In this document: positions 24,611-30,833 of the stretch, piece by piece
How the letters are laid out: each line of letters opens with the position of its first letter
Numbering within the stretch: position 1 is the first letter of the stretch
Origin: an uncultured Bacteroides sp.
GTDB lineage: Bacteria > Bacteroidota > Bacteroidia > Bacteroidales > Bacteroidaceae
Assembly: GCF_910578895.1 (NCBI RefSeq)
Contig: NZ_CAJTSC010000039.1
Span: forward strand, 1 to 30,833
DNA length: 30,833 bases
Reading direction: 5' to 3'
Made by a program: the position numbers and the translations under genes
The notes under the pieces: model-generated
What the model saw: only the letters and a program-made list of their open reading frames with translations
Database searches by the model: none
Told to the model about the DNA's origin: nothing

Positions 24611-26083
24611 TTAATTCCGTTTCAAGTATAGACAATCGGTTATCGTGGCGGGCAGTTCGTTCTCGTAATGTGTCACCATTATCATTGTCTTATCGCGGCG
24701 ACAACAAAAGGCCTCTATGATTTTCTTTACGCGGCGGCGGTTGTACGTGTCCAGTCCATGCAACGGCTCGTCAAGAATCAACAGTTCAGGGTCTTTCACA
24801 AAGGCACGCGCCAACAAGGAAAGGCGTTGTTCGCCGCTGGAAAGTTGCAGAAAGGGCTTGTCTTTCAACGTTGCAACCCCAAAAACATCCATCCACCACT
24901 CGCATACAGCCATCCGGTCGGCAGGCGGGCGCTTGTACAGGCCGATGCTGTCGTGCAGACCGGAAGCCACGATTTCAATAGCGGGCAGATTTTTCAGATA
25001 AGCACGGTGCATCTCCGGACTGACGTAGCCTATATGTTTCTTGATTTCCCAGATACTCTCACCTGTCCCGCGCTTGCGACCGAACAGGCTGATGTCGCAG
25101 GCATACGACTGAGGATTGTCCGCACATACCAGACTGAGCAAAGTGGACTTGCCCGCACCGTTCTCACCGCTCAATGCCCACTTCTGACCGCGCATCACCG
25201 TCCAGTCCAGTTCCTTCAGAATAGTACGGTCGTCATAGCGGATGCTGACTTTATTCAGCCGGACAACTTCGTCCGAAGTGAAATTCATGTTTTCGTATGG
25301 AAGATTGATGATACGTTGCTGCAATTCGTGGAAAGAAACGGCATCTGCCTCAGCGCGGACGGTGTCTTGCACACGAAACGACTCCATATAGGCATCGCGC
25401 TCCATCTTCTCCCCTACAATCTTGTTACTGACAGGAACTACATGGGTAATGAAAGAGGGTATGTCGTCCAGCATGGAAAGCACCAACACGATTTGCAAGG
25501 AAGCAAGTCGAGAGAGCTTCTCCAAAACCTCGAACAACAAGTCGCGCGTGGCGGCATCCAGTCCGATGAAAGGATTGTCCATAATGAGGATACGCGGAGC
25601 CGTAAGCAGCGTTTTAGCCAACTGGAACTTACGGAGTTCACCGCTGGAAAGGAGGATTACTTTCTTATCGAGCATCGGTCCGATACGGAAAAGTTCGAAC
25701 AGCTGCTGTTTAAGGTTTTCATCCTTCACCTCACCCAGCAGTTCGCGCACCAAAGGAGCGTCTTCCTGGTCGTGAGCATTCCAGCGCTGTTGATAATAGT
25801 AATTGGTATCGGCAGAGCCGTAAGTGTCACGGAAAGCAATGTACTTGATATTGTCGTAAGCGGTCTGCGTAGCGGACGGGCGGAAATCGTATGCCAATGT
25901 ACCGTCACGCAAAGGATACTTGCCCGTAAGCAAATCTACCAACAGGCTTTTTCCTGCTCCGTTAGGACCTACGATGGCTATATGTTCGCCATCAAGGAAA
26001 TCGAGAGTGACGGGTTGCGACAGGCGGACAAGCGGATTGCGCGCCACACCACCCACTATATGTAAAGTATGTTGCTGAGCCAT
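24611..26083 (-). CDS. Soluble tandem ABC ATPase (ModF/PhrA-like)
   Basis: 490 aa, two ABC nucleotide-binding domains and no membrane segment. Domain 1 has Walker A GPNGAGKS (39-46), signature LSSGE (145-149) and Walker B ILIMDNPF, where the catalytic Glu is replaced by Asn170; its switch region (VLSML) also lacks the His. Domain 2 has GENGAGKST (306-314), LSSGEQRLSLLARA, LLILDEP and VTHYENE, all canonical. One degenerate and one consensus site is a known pattern in tandem ABC proteins. ModF/PhrA relatives have been linked to molybdate transport or photorepair without firm proof. No permease or molybdate gene is nearby, so it is more likely a stand-alone ATPase. Confidence 0.88.
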   Translation of the reverse strand: MAQQHTLHIVGGVARNPLVRLSQPVTLDFLDGEHIAIVGPNGAGKSLLVDLLTGKYPLRDGTLAYDFRPSATQTAYDNIKYIAFRDTYGSADTNYYYQQRWNAHDQEDAPLVRELLGEVKDENLKQQLFELFRIGPMLDKKVILLSSGELRKFQLAKTLLTAPRILIMDNPFIGLDAATRDLLFEVLEKLSRLASLQIVLVLSMLDDIPSFITHVVPVSNKIVGEKMERDAYMESFRVQDTVRAEADAVSFHELQQRIINLPYENMNFTSDEVVRLNKVSIRYDDRTILKELDWTVMRGQKWALSGENGAGKSTLLSLVCADNPQSYACDISLFGRKRGTGESIWEIKKHIGYVSPEMHRAYLKNLPAIEIVASGLHDSIGLYKRPPADRMAVCEWWMDVFGVATLKDKPFLQLSSGEQRLSLLARAFVKDPELLILDEPLHGLDTYNRRRVKKIIEAFCCRRDKTMIMVTHYENELPATITDCLYLKRN

Positions 26084-26111
26084 TTCAGATGGTTTTGTTT
26101 GGTTGATGTCG

Positions 26112-26119
26112 CAAAGGTA
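26112..26119 (-). promoter_or_regulatory. Candidate -7 element for the tandem ABC gene
   Basis: Minus-strand TACCTTTG matches TAnnTTTG about 28 bases upstream of the ATG at 26083. A large hairpin (26132-26180) lies where a -33 element would start. Confidence 0.4.
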
Positions 26120-26131
26120 TCAAGATTTCAA

Positions 26132-26180
26132 GAGCCGTACGGCTTTTCCGGAAATATTTTTTACCGGACCGGTACGGCTC
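26132..26180. repeat. Nested inverted repeat in the ABC/pulA spacer
   Basis: GAGCCGTAC (26132-26140) pairs with GTACGGCTC (26172-26180). Inside, TCCGG (26147-26151) pairs with CCGGA (26164-26168) around an A/T-rich loop. The left arm also starts a self-palindrome, AGCCGTACGGCT. It may be the terminator for the pulA transcript or a regulator site at the ABC promoter; no clean T tract follows. Confidence 0.65.
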
Positions 26181-26326
26181 CTTCATTTAAGGGAGTTATC
26201 GGGAGTTAAAGACCGATAGTATCGCTATACATCCCCATTCAACAATATTACTGTGATGGTGTATAAATTGTTTCTACACATCCTCCAAAATTACAATGCT
26301 GATAAAGATTATCACTTGATACATCT

Positions 26327-26341
26327 GTCCGGAAACCGGAC
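26327..26341 (-). terminator. Tight GC stem-loop just after the pulA stop
   Basis: GTCCGG-AAA-CCGGAC is a 6-bp stem with a 3-nt loop, 4 bases past the stop codon at 26346-26348. It has no T run, so it may protect the mRNA 3' end or act as a weak terminator. Confidence 0.4.
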
Positions 26342-26345
26342 TTCG

Positions 26346-28343
26346 TCATTTATAGAGAATAAGAGCCGACTGTGCCGGGACTGCAATCTCCGGTCCGTAC
26401 ACCGTGCCCAGCCCTTGCTCACTGATAAAACCATCCTTGCAGACTACGGTATACTTGCCTTCGGGCACTGATATCCGTGCTGCCTCCTTACGTGCATTCA
26501 ACACCACGTAGATATCTCCCCAAGAATCGCCACCGGCATGTTCTTTCAACCGATACGCTACCACGTTGTCACCCTCAACCGGCAGGAACTCCAAATGCTT
26601 GCGCACCAAATCGGCATCGCCCAAGCGGAAAGCCGGATGATTCTTACGTAACCGAATCAAATCTTTGTAATAGGCAAACACGTCGGTATGTTCCGTCTTA
26701 CGGTTCCAGTCAATGGCATTAATGGAATCCGGACTCTGGTAACTGTTATGCACTCCCTTCTTATCGCGCATCACTTCCTCGCCTGCATAGATAAAGGGCA
26801 CTCCCTGCGAAGTGAATACCGCCGTTTGCGCCAACTTATCCAACCGGATAAGTTCTTCGGGTGTTATGCCAGGGATGCTGGCTTTCAATCTATCCACCAA
26901 ACACATATCATCATGGCAAGACACATAACTAATCATCTGCGTGGGTTGTTCCGCCCAAGAAACCTTACTATAGTTCACCACTTCATTATCAACCTGCGGA
27001 TGCTTGATGGCACCGGCAATGCCAAACTTGATACTCTCCTCTCCTCCCGGCAATCCGGCAAGAAAAGCACCCCGGCTATTATCATTGAACGGACCGCGCA
27101 ACGCATCACGCATCTCGTCGGAGAAGGCAGCGATGCCCGGCATCTTATAAATATTGGCTTTCATCGCCAATGAGTCCTGCGGCAATTGAGGAGCCGACGC
27201 TGCCCAACCCTCACCATAAATAAAGATGGTAGGATCTGCCGCTGTCGCAGCCTTGCGTATTTCGTTCATGGTTTCGATATCATGAATGCCCATCAGGTCG
27301 AAACGGAAACCGTCGATGTGATATTCGTTAATCCAGTGCAATACGGACTCTACCATGTACTTGCGCATCATGGCACGGTTGCTTGCCGTCTCGTTGCCAC
27401 ACGCAGAAGCGTCCGCAAAACCTCCGTCCGGCGCCTGGCGATAGAAATATCCGGGAACGGTACGTTCAAAGTTGCTCTCGGAAGTATTGAAAGTATGATT
27501 GTACACCACATCCAACACCACGCGGATGCCTGCCTTATGCAATGCCTGTACCATTTGCTTGAACTCGCGGATGCGCACGTCAGGCTTGTAGGGATCGGTG
27601 GCGTACGAACCATCGGGCACATTATAATTCTGCGGATCATAACCCCAGTTATATCTGTTCTCGTCCAGTTTGGTTTCGTCTATTGAAGCGTAATCATAAG
27701 AAGGCAGTATATGAACATGCGTCACACTCAATTCTTTCAGATGATCGATGCCTGTTGCCTGCCGGCCGGGGTTCACCGTACCCGTCTCCGTCATGGCAAG
27801 AAACTTGCCCTTGTTCCGGACACCCGAAGAGGCATCTATAGAGAAGTCGCGATGGTGCACCTCATAGATAATCACATCGGCAAGCGATGCCAACGGCGGA
27901 CGTTTATCCTCCGCCCATCCTTCCGGATCGGTTTCGCGCATGTCGATAATGGCAGCACGCTTGCCATTCACACCTACTGCCTGCGCATTGATACCCGGAG
28001 TATCGCCCAGCCATTTCCCATCAATTTTCACATTAAAAGTATAGAATTTTCCTTTCAGGTCCTGCTCCACCTTAGCCGTCCACGTGCCATCCTCGGCAGG
28101 CGAAAGGGCAACAGTCTCATAAGCGTGTCCACCGTCTCCCGCATCATACAGCATCAGGCGCACTTCGTCCGCCGTAGGCGACCAAAGTGTAAACCGCGTA
28201 GCATCCGGAGTGTATTCCATTTCCGTCAGGCTACCTTTACGGACAGGATAAAGTTCGTATGAAGTATATTCTTTTTTTGATGGGGTACAACCGGTAACTG
28301 TAGCAGCCGCTATTCCGATAATGGCAAGGTCGTTTAGCTTCAT
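26346..28343 (-). CDS. pulA: Type I pullulanase (GH13) lipoprotein
   Basis: 665 aa with a lipoprotein signal (lipobox ending TGC, Cys19). A CBM48-type beta-sandwich (about 45-135; ATRFTLWSPTADEVRLMLYD) is followed by the GH13 barrel. The type I pullulanase signature YNWGYDP is at 231-237. Catalytic residues are Asp349 in GFRFDLMG, Glu378 in YGEGW and Asp478 in SCHDD; VVLDVVYNHT is conserved region I. It cleaves alpha-1,6 links in pullulan or branched starch, probably anchored in the envelope. Its start is 40 bases after ruvC, with no promoter seen between, so it seems to be the third gene of a DUF4286-ruvC-pulA unit. Confidence 0.93.
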   Translation of the reverse strand: MKLNDLAIIGIAAATVTGCTPSKKEYTSYELYPVRKGSLTEMEYTPDATRFTLWSPTADEVRLMLYDAGDGGHAYETVALSPAEDGTWTAKVEQDLKGKFYTFNVKIDGKWLGDTPGINAQAVGVNGKRAAIIDMRETDPEGWAEDKRPPLASLADVIIYEVHHRDFSIDASSGVRNKGKFLAMTETGTVNPGRQATGIDHLKELSVTHVHILPSYDYASIDETKLDENRYNWGYDPQNYNVPDGSYATDPYKPDVRIREFKQMVQALHKAGIRVVLDVVYNHTFNTSESNFERTVPGYFYRQAPDGGFADASACGNETASNRAMMRKYMVESVLHWINEYHIDGFRFDLMGIHDIETMNEIRKAATAADPTIFIYGEGWAASAPQLPQDSLAMKANIYKMPGIAAFSDEMRDALRGPFNDNSRGAFLAGLPGGEESIKFGIAGAIKHPQVDNEVVNYSKVSWAEQPTQMISYVSCHDDMCLVDRLKASIPGITPEELIRLDKLAQTAVFTSQGVPFIYAGEEVMRDKKGVHNSYQSPDSINAIDWNRKTEHTDVFAYYKDLIRLRKNHPAFRLGDADLVRKHLEFLPVEGDNVVAYRLKEHAGGDSWGDIYVVLNARKEAARISVPEGKYTVVCKDGFISEQGLGTVYGPEIAVPAQSALILYK

Positions 28344-28383
28344 GGTAAGGGAATTTTTAAGTATATTATATAAGGTGTGAAAA

Positions 28384-28953
28384 TTATCGTTTTACTTTGT
28401 CGGGGTTCTTGGCTATAAAGTCTTTCCAGCCACGATAGCCTTTCTCTACGGCAGGACGCCCCATTTGCAGGAAGTGACAGTAAGCAGCGGCAAGCCCGTC
28501 TGTGGCATCCATAAATACAGGCATATCCTCTTTCGGAAAACGAAGCATGCGTTGCAGCATATCCGCCACTTGCTCTTTGGATGCCTGGCCGTTTCCGGTT
28601 ATCGCCATCTTTATTTTCAAAGGGGCATATTCGGTTATGGGAATATCACGGCTCAAAGCAGCAGCCATAGCTACCCCTTGCGCACGTCCCAGTTTCAACA
28701 TGGATTGCACGTTTTTTCCGAAAAAAGGTGCCTCAATAGCAAGTTCGTCCGGCAGATAACTCTCTATGATACCCAATACCCGTTCGTGGATATGGCGAAG
28801 TTTCAAATAATGATCTCCGAACTTACGCAGATCTATGATGCCCATGGCAATCATCTCGGGTTTTGTTCCTGCCACACGGAGTACCCCATAGCCCATAATG
28901 GTAGTACCGGGGTCGATACCCAGAATGACTTTTTCCTTTACCGATTGTATCAC
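28384..28953 (-). CDS. ruvC: Holliday junction resolvase RuvC
   Basis: 189 aa. This endonuclease cuts Holliday junctions with RuvAB in recombinational repair. The four catalytic acids are visible: Asp14 (LGIDPGTT), Glu74 (LAIEAPFFGKN), Asp149 and Asp152 (MDATDGLAAAYCH). GGRAQG-type and KMAITGNGQASKEQV helices fit the family. The start is a GTG at 28951-28953; its GTGA overlap with the DUF4286 stop codon and the lack of an ATG before the first catalytic Asp support it. Expression is thus probably coupled to the preceding gene. Confidence 0.96.
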   Translation of the reverse strand: MIQSVKEKVILGIDPGTTIMGYGVLRVAGTKPEMIAMGIIDLRKFGDHYLKLRHIHERVLGIIESYLPDELAIEAPFFGKNVQSMLKLGRAQGVAMAAALSRDIPITEYAPLKIKMAITGNGQASKEQVADMLQRMLRFPKEDMPVFMDATDGLAAAYCHFLQMGRPAVEKGYRGWKDFIAKNPDKVKR

Positions 28954-29255
28954 ACTACCACCTCCATCAATGTCGGGAAACCGATGACTTTGTCTTTGAA
29001 AATTTTCAGCAACTCTTCATTAAGTTTCACTCCCTGTTCCTGATGCCAACGGTGCAACTTGGCGGAACTTTCCACCTCGAACTGTACGGAGTAGCAAGTG
29101 CTTCCTTCTTCTATATGGCTAAGTATACGTGCTATGCGCGGAGCGTGCAACGTGCCGTATTTCTCTACTTCGGGAAGATAAAACTCCTGCATCCAGGTGA
29201 GGAAATATTTTTCCTGTCCTTCTTCCACATGATAGGTCGTATTGTATATCAACAT
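28950..29255 (-). CDS. DUF4286 family protein
   Basis: 101 aa from the ATG at 29255 (MLIYNTTYHVEE). An in-frame TTG 15 bases upstream is possible, but the ATG matches the usual family N-terminus. The small soluble alpha/beta protein has YFLTWMQEFYLPEV, ARILSHIEEGSTCYSVQFEVES and LHRWHQEQG, resembling ferredoxin-like dimeric alpha/beta-barrel proteins. No function is known. It lies directly upstream of ruvC with a 4-base overlap, so the two are translated together. Confidence 0.88.
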   Translation of the reverse strand: MLIYNTTYHVEEGQEKYFLTWMQEFYLPEVEKYGTLHAPRIARILSHIEEGSTCYSVQFEVESSAKLHRWHQEQGVKLNEELLKIFKDKVIGFPTLMEVVV

Positions 29256-29280
29256 AACTTCTTTTTTCAATTTTTCCCCG

Positions 29281-29288
29281 CAAACATA
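29281..29288 (-). promoter_or_regulatory. Candidate -7 element for DUF4286-ruvC-pulA
   Basis: Minus-strand TATGTTTG matches TAnnTTTG about 26 bases upstream of the ATG at 29255. It is divergent from the ncRNA promoter at 29312. Confidence 0.4.
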
Positions 29289-29311
29289 GCAATTATTTCA
29301 GAATAATGCAT

Positions 29312-29319
29312 TATATTTG
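29312..29319 (+). promoter_or_regulatory. Candidate -7 element for the structured RNA
   Basis: TATATTTG followed by CACC is a strong match to the Bacteroides -7 element. The -33 position does not match well. No sizeable coding frame follows; only a 15-codon frame begins at 29324, at or near the predicted transcription start. Confidence 0.45.
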
Positions 29320-29324
29320 CACCA

Positions 29325-29517
29325 TGAAGTTACGAAAAGAGTGTAATTTATTGGAAATGAGCGTAGGTTAATTGCTCATGATAGTAATAGGTTACGAATT
29401 AGTTAGTTATCTACTGCATCATCCTTCTGCGCGTTGCGTAACCTTCAAAGAACTCTTCGTATGCAAAAATAGAAATTAAACGGGAGATTTAGAAATAAAT
29501 CTCCTGATTTTTTATCC
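29325..29517 (+). ncRNA. Candidate structured non-coding RNA, about 190 nt, class not recognised
   Basis: The segment has a -7 element at 29312-29319, a terminator at its end and no gene. Long-range pairing is visible. Closing stem: TACGAA (29331-29336) with TTCGTA (29456-29461), continued after a 2-nt bulge by GAGT (29339-29342) with ACTC (29452-29455). Hairpin: ATGAGC (29357-29362) with GCTCAT (29374-29379). Third stem: AGGTTACG (29389-29396) with CGTAACCT (29437-29444). This looks like a designed fold rather than chance. I see no SRP, RNase P or tmRNA signature; 6S RNA is possible but its layout does not match plainly. Alternatively, it could be a structured leader read on the minus strand toward DUF4286. 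Confidence 0.5.
29483..29516 (+). terminator. Intrinsic terminator of the candidate ncRNA
   Basis: GGAGATTTA (29483-29491) pairs perfectly with TAAATCTCC (29496-29504) around a GAAA tetraloop, and is followed by TGATTTTTTAT. This is a textbook rho-independent terminator in the plus direction, where no coding gene precedes it. Confidence 0.8.
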
Positions 29518-29620
29518 TCACATATAAGTTTTTCCGTAAAAGCGGTTTTGTCCGTCGGCACACCATCGCCCAAAGAGATTTTGGACGAACGTATGCCGAC
29601 TACCGCATAAGCGGAGAAAA

Positions 29621-29680
29621 GGGCTTTGCCTCACGCCTAAACAGAAGTTTAGACTGATGATGCAAGGCCCATTTCTTTTG
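29621..29680 (+). terminator. Nested hairpin with T-rich tail
   Basis: GGGCTTTGC (29621-29629) pairs with GCAAGGCCC (29662-29670) with one G-U pair. Inside, CTAAAC (29637-29642) pairs with GTTTAG (29647-29652) around AGAA. ATTTCTTTT follows. It resembles a terminator or attenuator in the plus direction. Confidence 0.45.
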
Positions 29681-29818
29681 CGCTTATGCCAGAGAGGTGC
29701 TTTTACGGGTTTCTGACGATTTTTCTTTTTTGCTGTTCCTTTGAGCCGTAAGCGGAAAGCCGCGCATGACCGCCCGATCCGTAAATGGAACAAGCCGTCA
29801 TACACGGCAGGCAAACCG

Positions 29819-29880
29819 GGAAGAATGATTTTATCCGTCAGACCGGACACGCTCGGCCAGACATATAAAATCATACTTCC
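29819..29880. repeat. 16-bp inverted repeat with 30-nt spacer
   Basis: GGAAGAATGATTTTAT (29819-29834) and 29865-29880 are inverted copies with one mismatch. GCAAACC-like sequence outside the left arm recurs inverted outside the right arm (29889-29897 region), extending the symmetry imperfectly. In a conjugative element such a structure could be an origin of transfer, a regulator site or a transcript hairpin. Confidence 0.6.
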
Positions 29881-30071
29881 TTGCCGGTGGTTTGCCCGGT
29901 TTCACGCTTCCGGCAGTGTCCCTTTTCTTTTTGGCATTATCCCTTTTTTACGGATTTCTCTTTTGAAGTTTTCCTGTCCAATCTGCCTCCACTTCCGTTT
30001 ACCTCCATTTTCGCGTCTTTCAGTGAGCCGCATCAGGCAGTCATTTCCGTTCTGGGCGCAAAGGTAATTCC

Positions 30072-30180
30072 GGGATTGGACGGGAATGCAAGGTCAAGCC
30101 TCCTGTTTTCTGCGGAAATCTCCAGCCCTGCGGGTAGTATTTCCGCGAAAAACCTTGCATCCCCTAATCCCTGCCTTTTT
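30072..30180 (+). promoter_or_regulatory. Large nested stem-loop ending in a T tract, possible attenuator or regulatory RNA
   Basis: Four stems nest in order: GGGATT (30072-30077) with AATCCC (30166-30171); GGGAATGCAAGGT (30082-30094) with 30152-30164, 12 of 13 paired; GCGGAAAT (30112-30119) with ATTTCCGC (30139-30146); and CCC-TGC-GGG (30126-30134). TTTTT follows at 30176-30180. It lies about 150 bases upstream of the first gene of the conjugative-element operon. Confidence 0.6.
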
Positions 30181-30326
30181 AAGCACCCGAAACGAAAACG
30201 ACCGATGCGACAGAAAGACGCATAAAAAAAATGTCGGATAAACGAGAGGCAGATAAGATAGTTTGAAACTCAACTCCCTCAGCTCTTGAATCCGCATTAA
30301 AACAAAAAAATCAAAACAGCGAAGAT

Positions 30327-30542
30327 ATGACGGCAACGGCAAATTTCAGACAAGTGGCGCAATACATAGGACTTGCGATATGCGGTTTAATCGTGCGCAC
30401 CGCCTTCGGGATATTGGGCATCCTTTGGGGCATCATCAGAGAAATTGTAAACGGAGTGTTCCGAGTAACGATAGGCGTAATCATGGCTATCCTTTCCACA
30501 ATCGTCTTCTTCGGCTTCATCCTTTGGTTATTCACCCTTTAA
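30327..30542 (+). CDS. Small two-helix membrane protein of the conjugative element
   Basis: 71 aa with two hydrophobic helices (about 12-37 and 46-70) separated by a short polar turn (REIVNGVFR), and no other domain. Function is unknown; I recall small membrane proteins of this kind at the same place in Bacteroides conjugative transposons. The start is preceded by GAAGAT, a context (GATATG) repeated at the next two genes. The following gene starts 11 bases after the stop, so these form one operon. Confidence 0.75.
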   Translation: MTATANFRQVAQYIGLAICGLIVRTAFGILGILWGIIREIVNGVFRVTIGVIMAILSTIVFFGFILWLFTL

Positions 30543-30553
30543 TCCTTACCGAT

Positions 30554-30775
30554 ATGGCAAAGAGAAACAGCAAGACAGCAGCGCAGCAGTGCAGATACTA
30601 CGAGGTGGACAACATCTTCGAGTACATGGTGGAAACGTACATCAACGGCAACATATCCGTGTTCCGTGAACTCTACCGAGAACTGAACAAGGACGCACGG
30701 AGGGACTTTACAGACTTCCTTTTGAGCGAGGTTGAGCCGACCTATTGGAGAGAGATACTGAAACAGACAATCTAA
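30554..30775 (+). CDS. Small conserved protein of the conjugative element
   Basis: 73 aa from the ATG at 30554 (MAKRNSKTAAQQC). A basic N-terminus precedes a helical, acidic region with NIFEYMVETYINGN, FRELYRELNKDARRDF and the end EVEPTYWREILKQTI. No domain is recognised and no enzyme motif is seen. It is soluble. It lies between the small membrane protein and the PcfK-like gene, 12 bases before the latter, in a clear operon. Confidence 0.75.
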   Translation: MAKRNSKTAAQQCRYYEVDNIFEYMVETYINGNISVFRELYRELNKDARRDFTDFLLSEVEPTYWREILKQTI

Positions 30776-30787
30776 AATGACAGCGAT

Positions 30788-30833
30788 ATGAAAACGACAG
30801 ACCATTTCAAGAGAACGATACAGATGTATTTGG
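30788..30833 (+). CDS. PcfK-like protein, N-terminus only (cut by the window edge)
   Basis: The frame opens MKTTDHFKRTIQMYL and runs off the window. This N-terminus matches what I know of PcfK-like proteins of Bacteroides conjugative elements, which commonly begin M-K-x-TDHFKRTI and are followed by a PcfJ-like gene. The precise role of PcfK in conjugation is not settled. The start has the same GATATG context as the two preceding genes. Confidence 0.65.
   Translation, partial: MKTTDHFKRTIQMYL

Larger units (their letters stand above)
29518..30326. other. Gene-poor, hairpin-rich leader region of a conjugative element
   Basis: About 800 bases hold short frames on both strands, none with a recognisable product. 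Instead there are strong inverted repeats: GTCGGCA (29554-29560) with TGCCGAC (29594-29600), a nested hairpin at 29621-29670, a 15-of-16 inverted repeat at 29819-29880 and a large nested structure at 30072-30171. The left boundary of the mobile element should lie in or near this region, but no att direct repeat can be defined without the other end. Confidence 0.5.

Noticed and set aside
24668..26065. Plus-strand open frame of 465 codons opposite the tandem ABC gene
   Set aside because: Entirely antisense to a gene with canonical Walker and signature motifs; the translated product has no recognisable motif.
29324..29371. 15-codon frame starting MKLRKECNLL at the ncRNA 5' end
   Set aside because: The ATG coincides with the predicted transcription start and the frame is very short; the RNA fold explains the sequence better. 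A leader peptide remains possible.
29464..29471. Minus-strand TATTTTTG within the ncRNA region
   Set aside because: It matches the -7 consensus, but such AT-rich octamers are common. A nearer element at 29281-29288 already serves DUF4286. It would matter only if the structured region is a minus-strand leader.
29518..29874. 118-codon minus-strand frame in the conjugative-element leader
   Set aside because: Cys/Arg-rich composition, no domain, and it runs through several inverted repeats. It looks like a by-product of structured non-coding DNA, though a real gene cannot be fully excluded.

Overview
The window looks like a chromosomal segment of a gut Bacteroides (order Bacteroidales). This rests on the secreted glycoside hydrolases (GH97, GH27, GH28-like, GH13), GLPGLI and DUF4286 family proteins, -7 elements of the Bacteroides type (TAnnTTTG) upstream of many genes, and, at the right edge, genes typical of Bacteroides conjugative elements. 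No tRNA, rRNA or CRISPR array was seen.

Bases 1-11871 are a glycan-degradation cluster, all on the minus strand. Its order of transcription is a 947-aa beta-helix GH28-like protein, a GH27 alpha-galactosidase-type enzyme, two tandem membrane-anchored DUF362 paralogues, a small GH28-like protein and a GH97 retaining alpha-galactosidase-type enzyme. A clear intrinsic terminator after the first DUF362 gene probably splits this into two transcription units. No SusC/SusD pair lies in the window. GH97 sits between two copies of a perfect 19-bp inverted repeat. The left copy overlaps the tail of a plus-strand reading frame cut by the window edge, as expected for the end of an insertion sequence.

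Bases 11872-15918 hold a 302-bp spacer with a 49-nt near-perfect palindrome, a two-gene unit (small membrane protein plus OmpH/Skp-like lipoprotein, minus strand), then pepD and a secreted endonuclease/exonuclease/phosphatase-family protein on the plus strand.

Bases 16062-21879 form a regulatory and envelope module. A histidine kinase and response regulator (minus) are divergent from a GLPGLI protein and a TonB-receptor-like outer-membrane barrel (plus). Bases 21887-24507 carry an LTA-synthase/sulfatase-type membrane enzyme and a PAP2 phosphatase, plausibly envelope or lipid modifying. Then come a soluble tandem ABC ATPase and a DUF4286-ruvC-pullulanase unit, all minus.

Bases 29312-29517 look like a promoter-to-terminator unit for a structured non-coding RNA of about 190 nt. 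From about 29520 to the end the sequence changes character: roughly 800 bases without a convincing gene but with several strong nested hairpins, followed by three closely spaced genes, the last a PcfK-like protein cut by the window edge. This marks entry into an integrative conjugative or mobilizable element.
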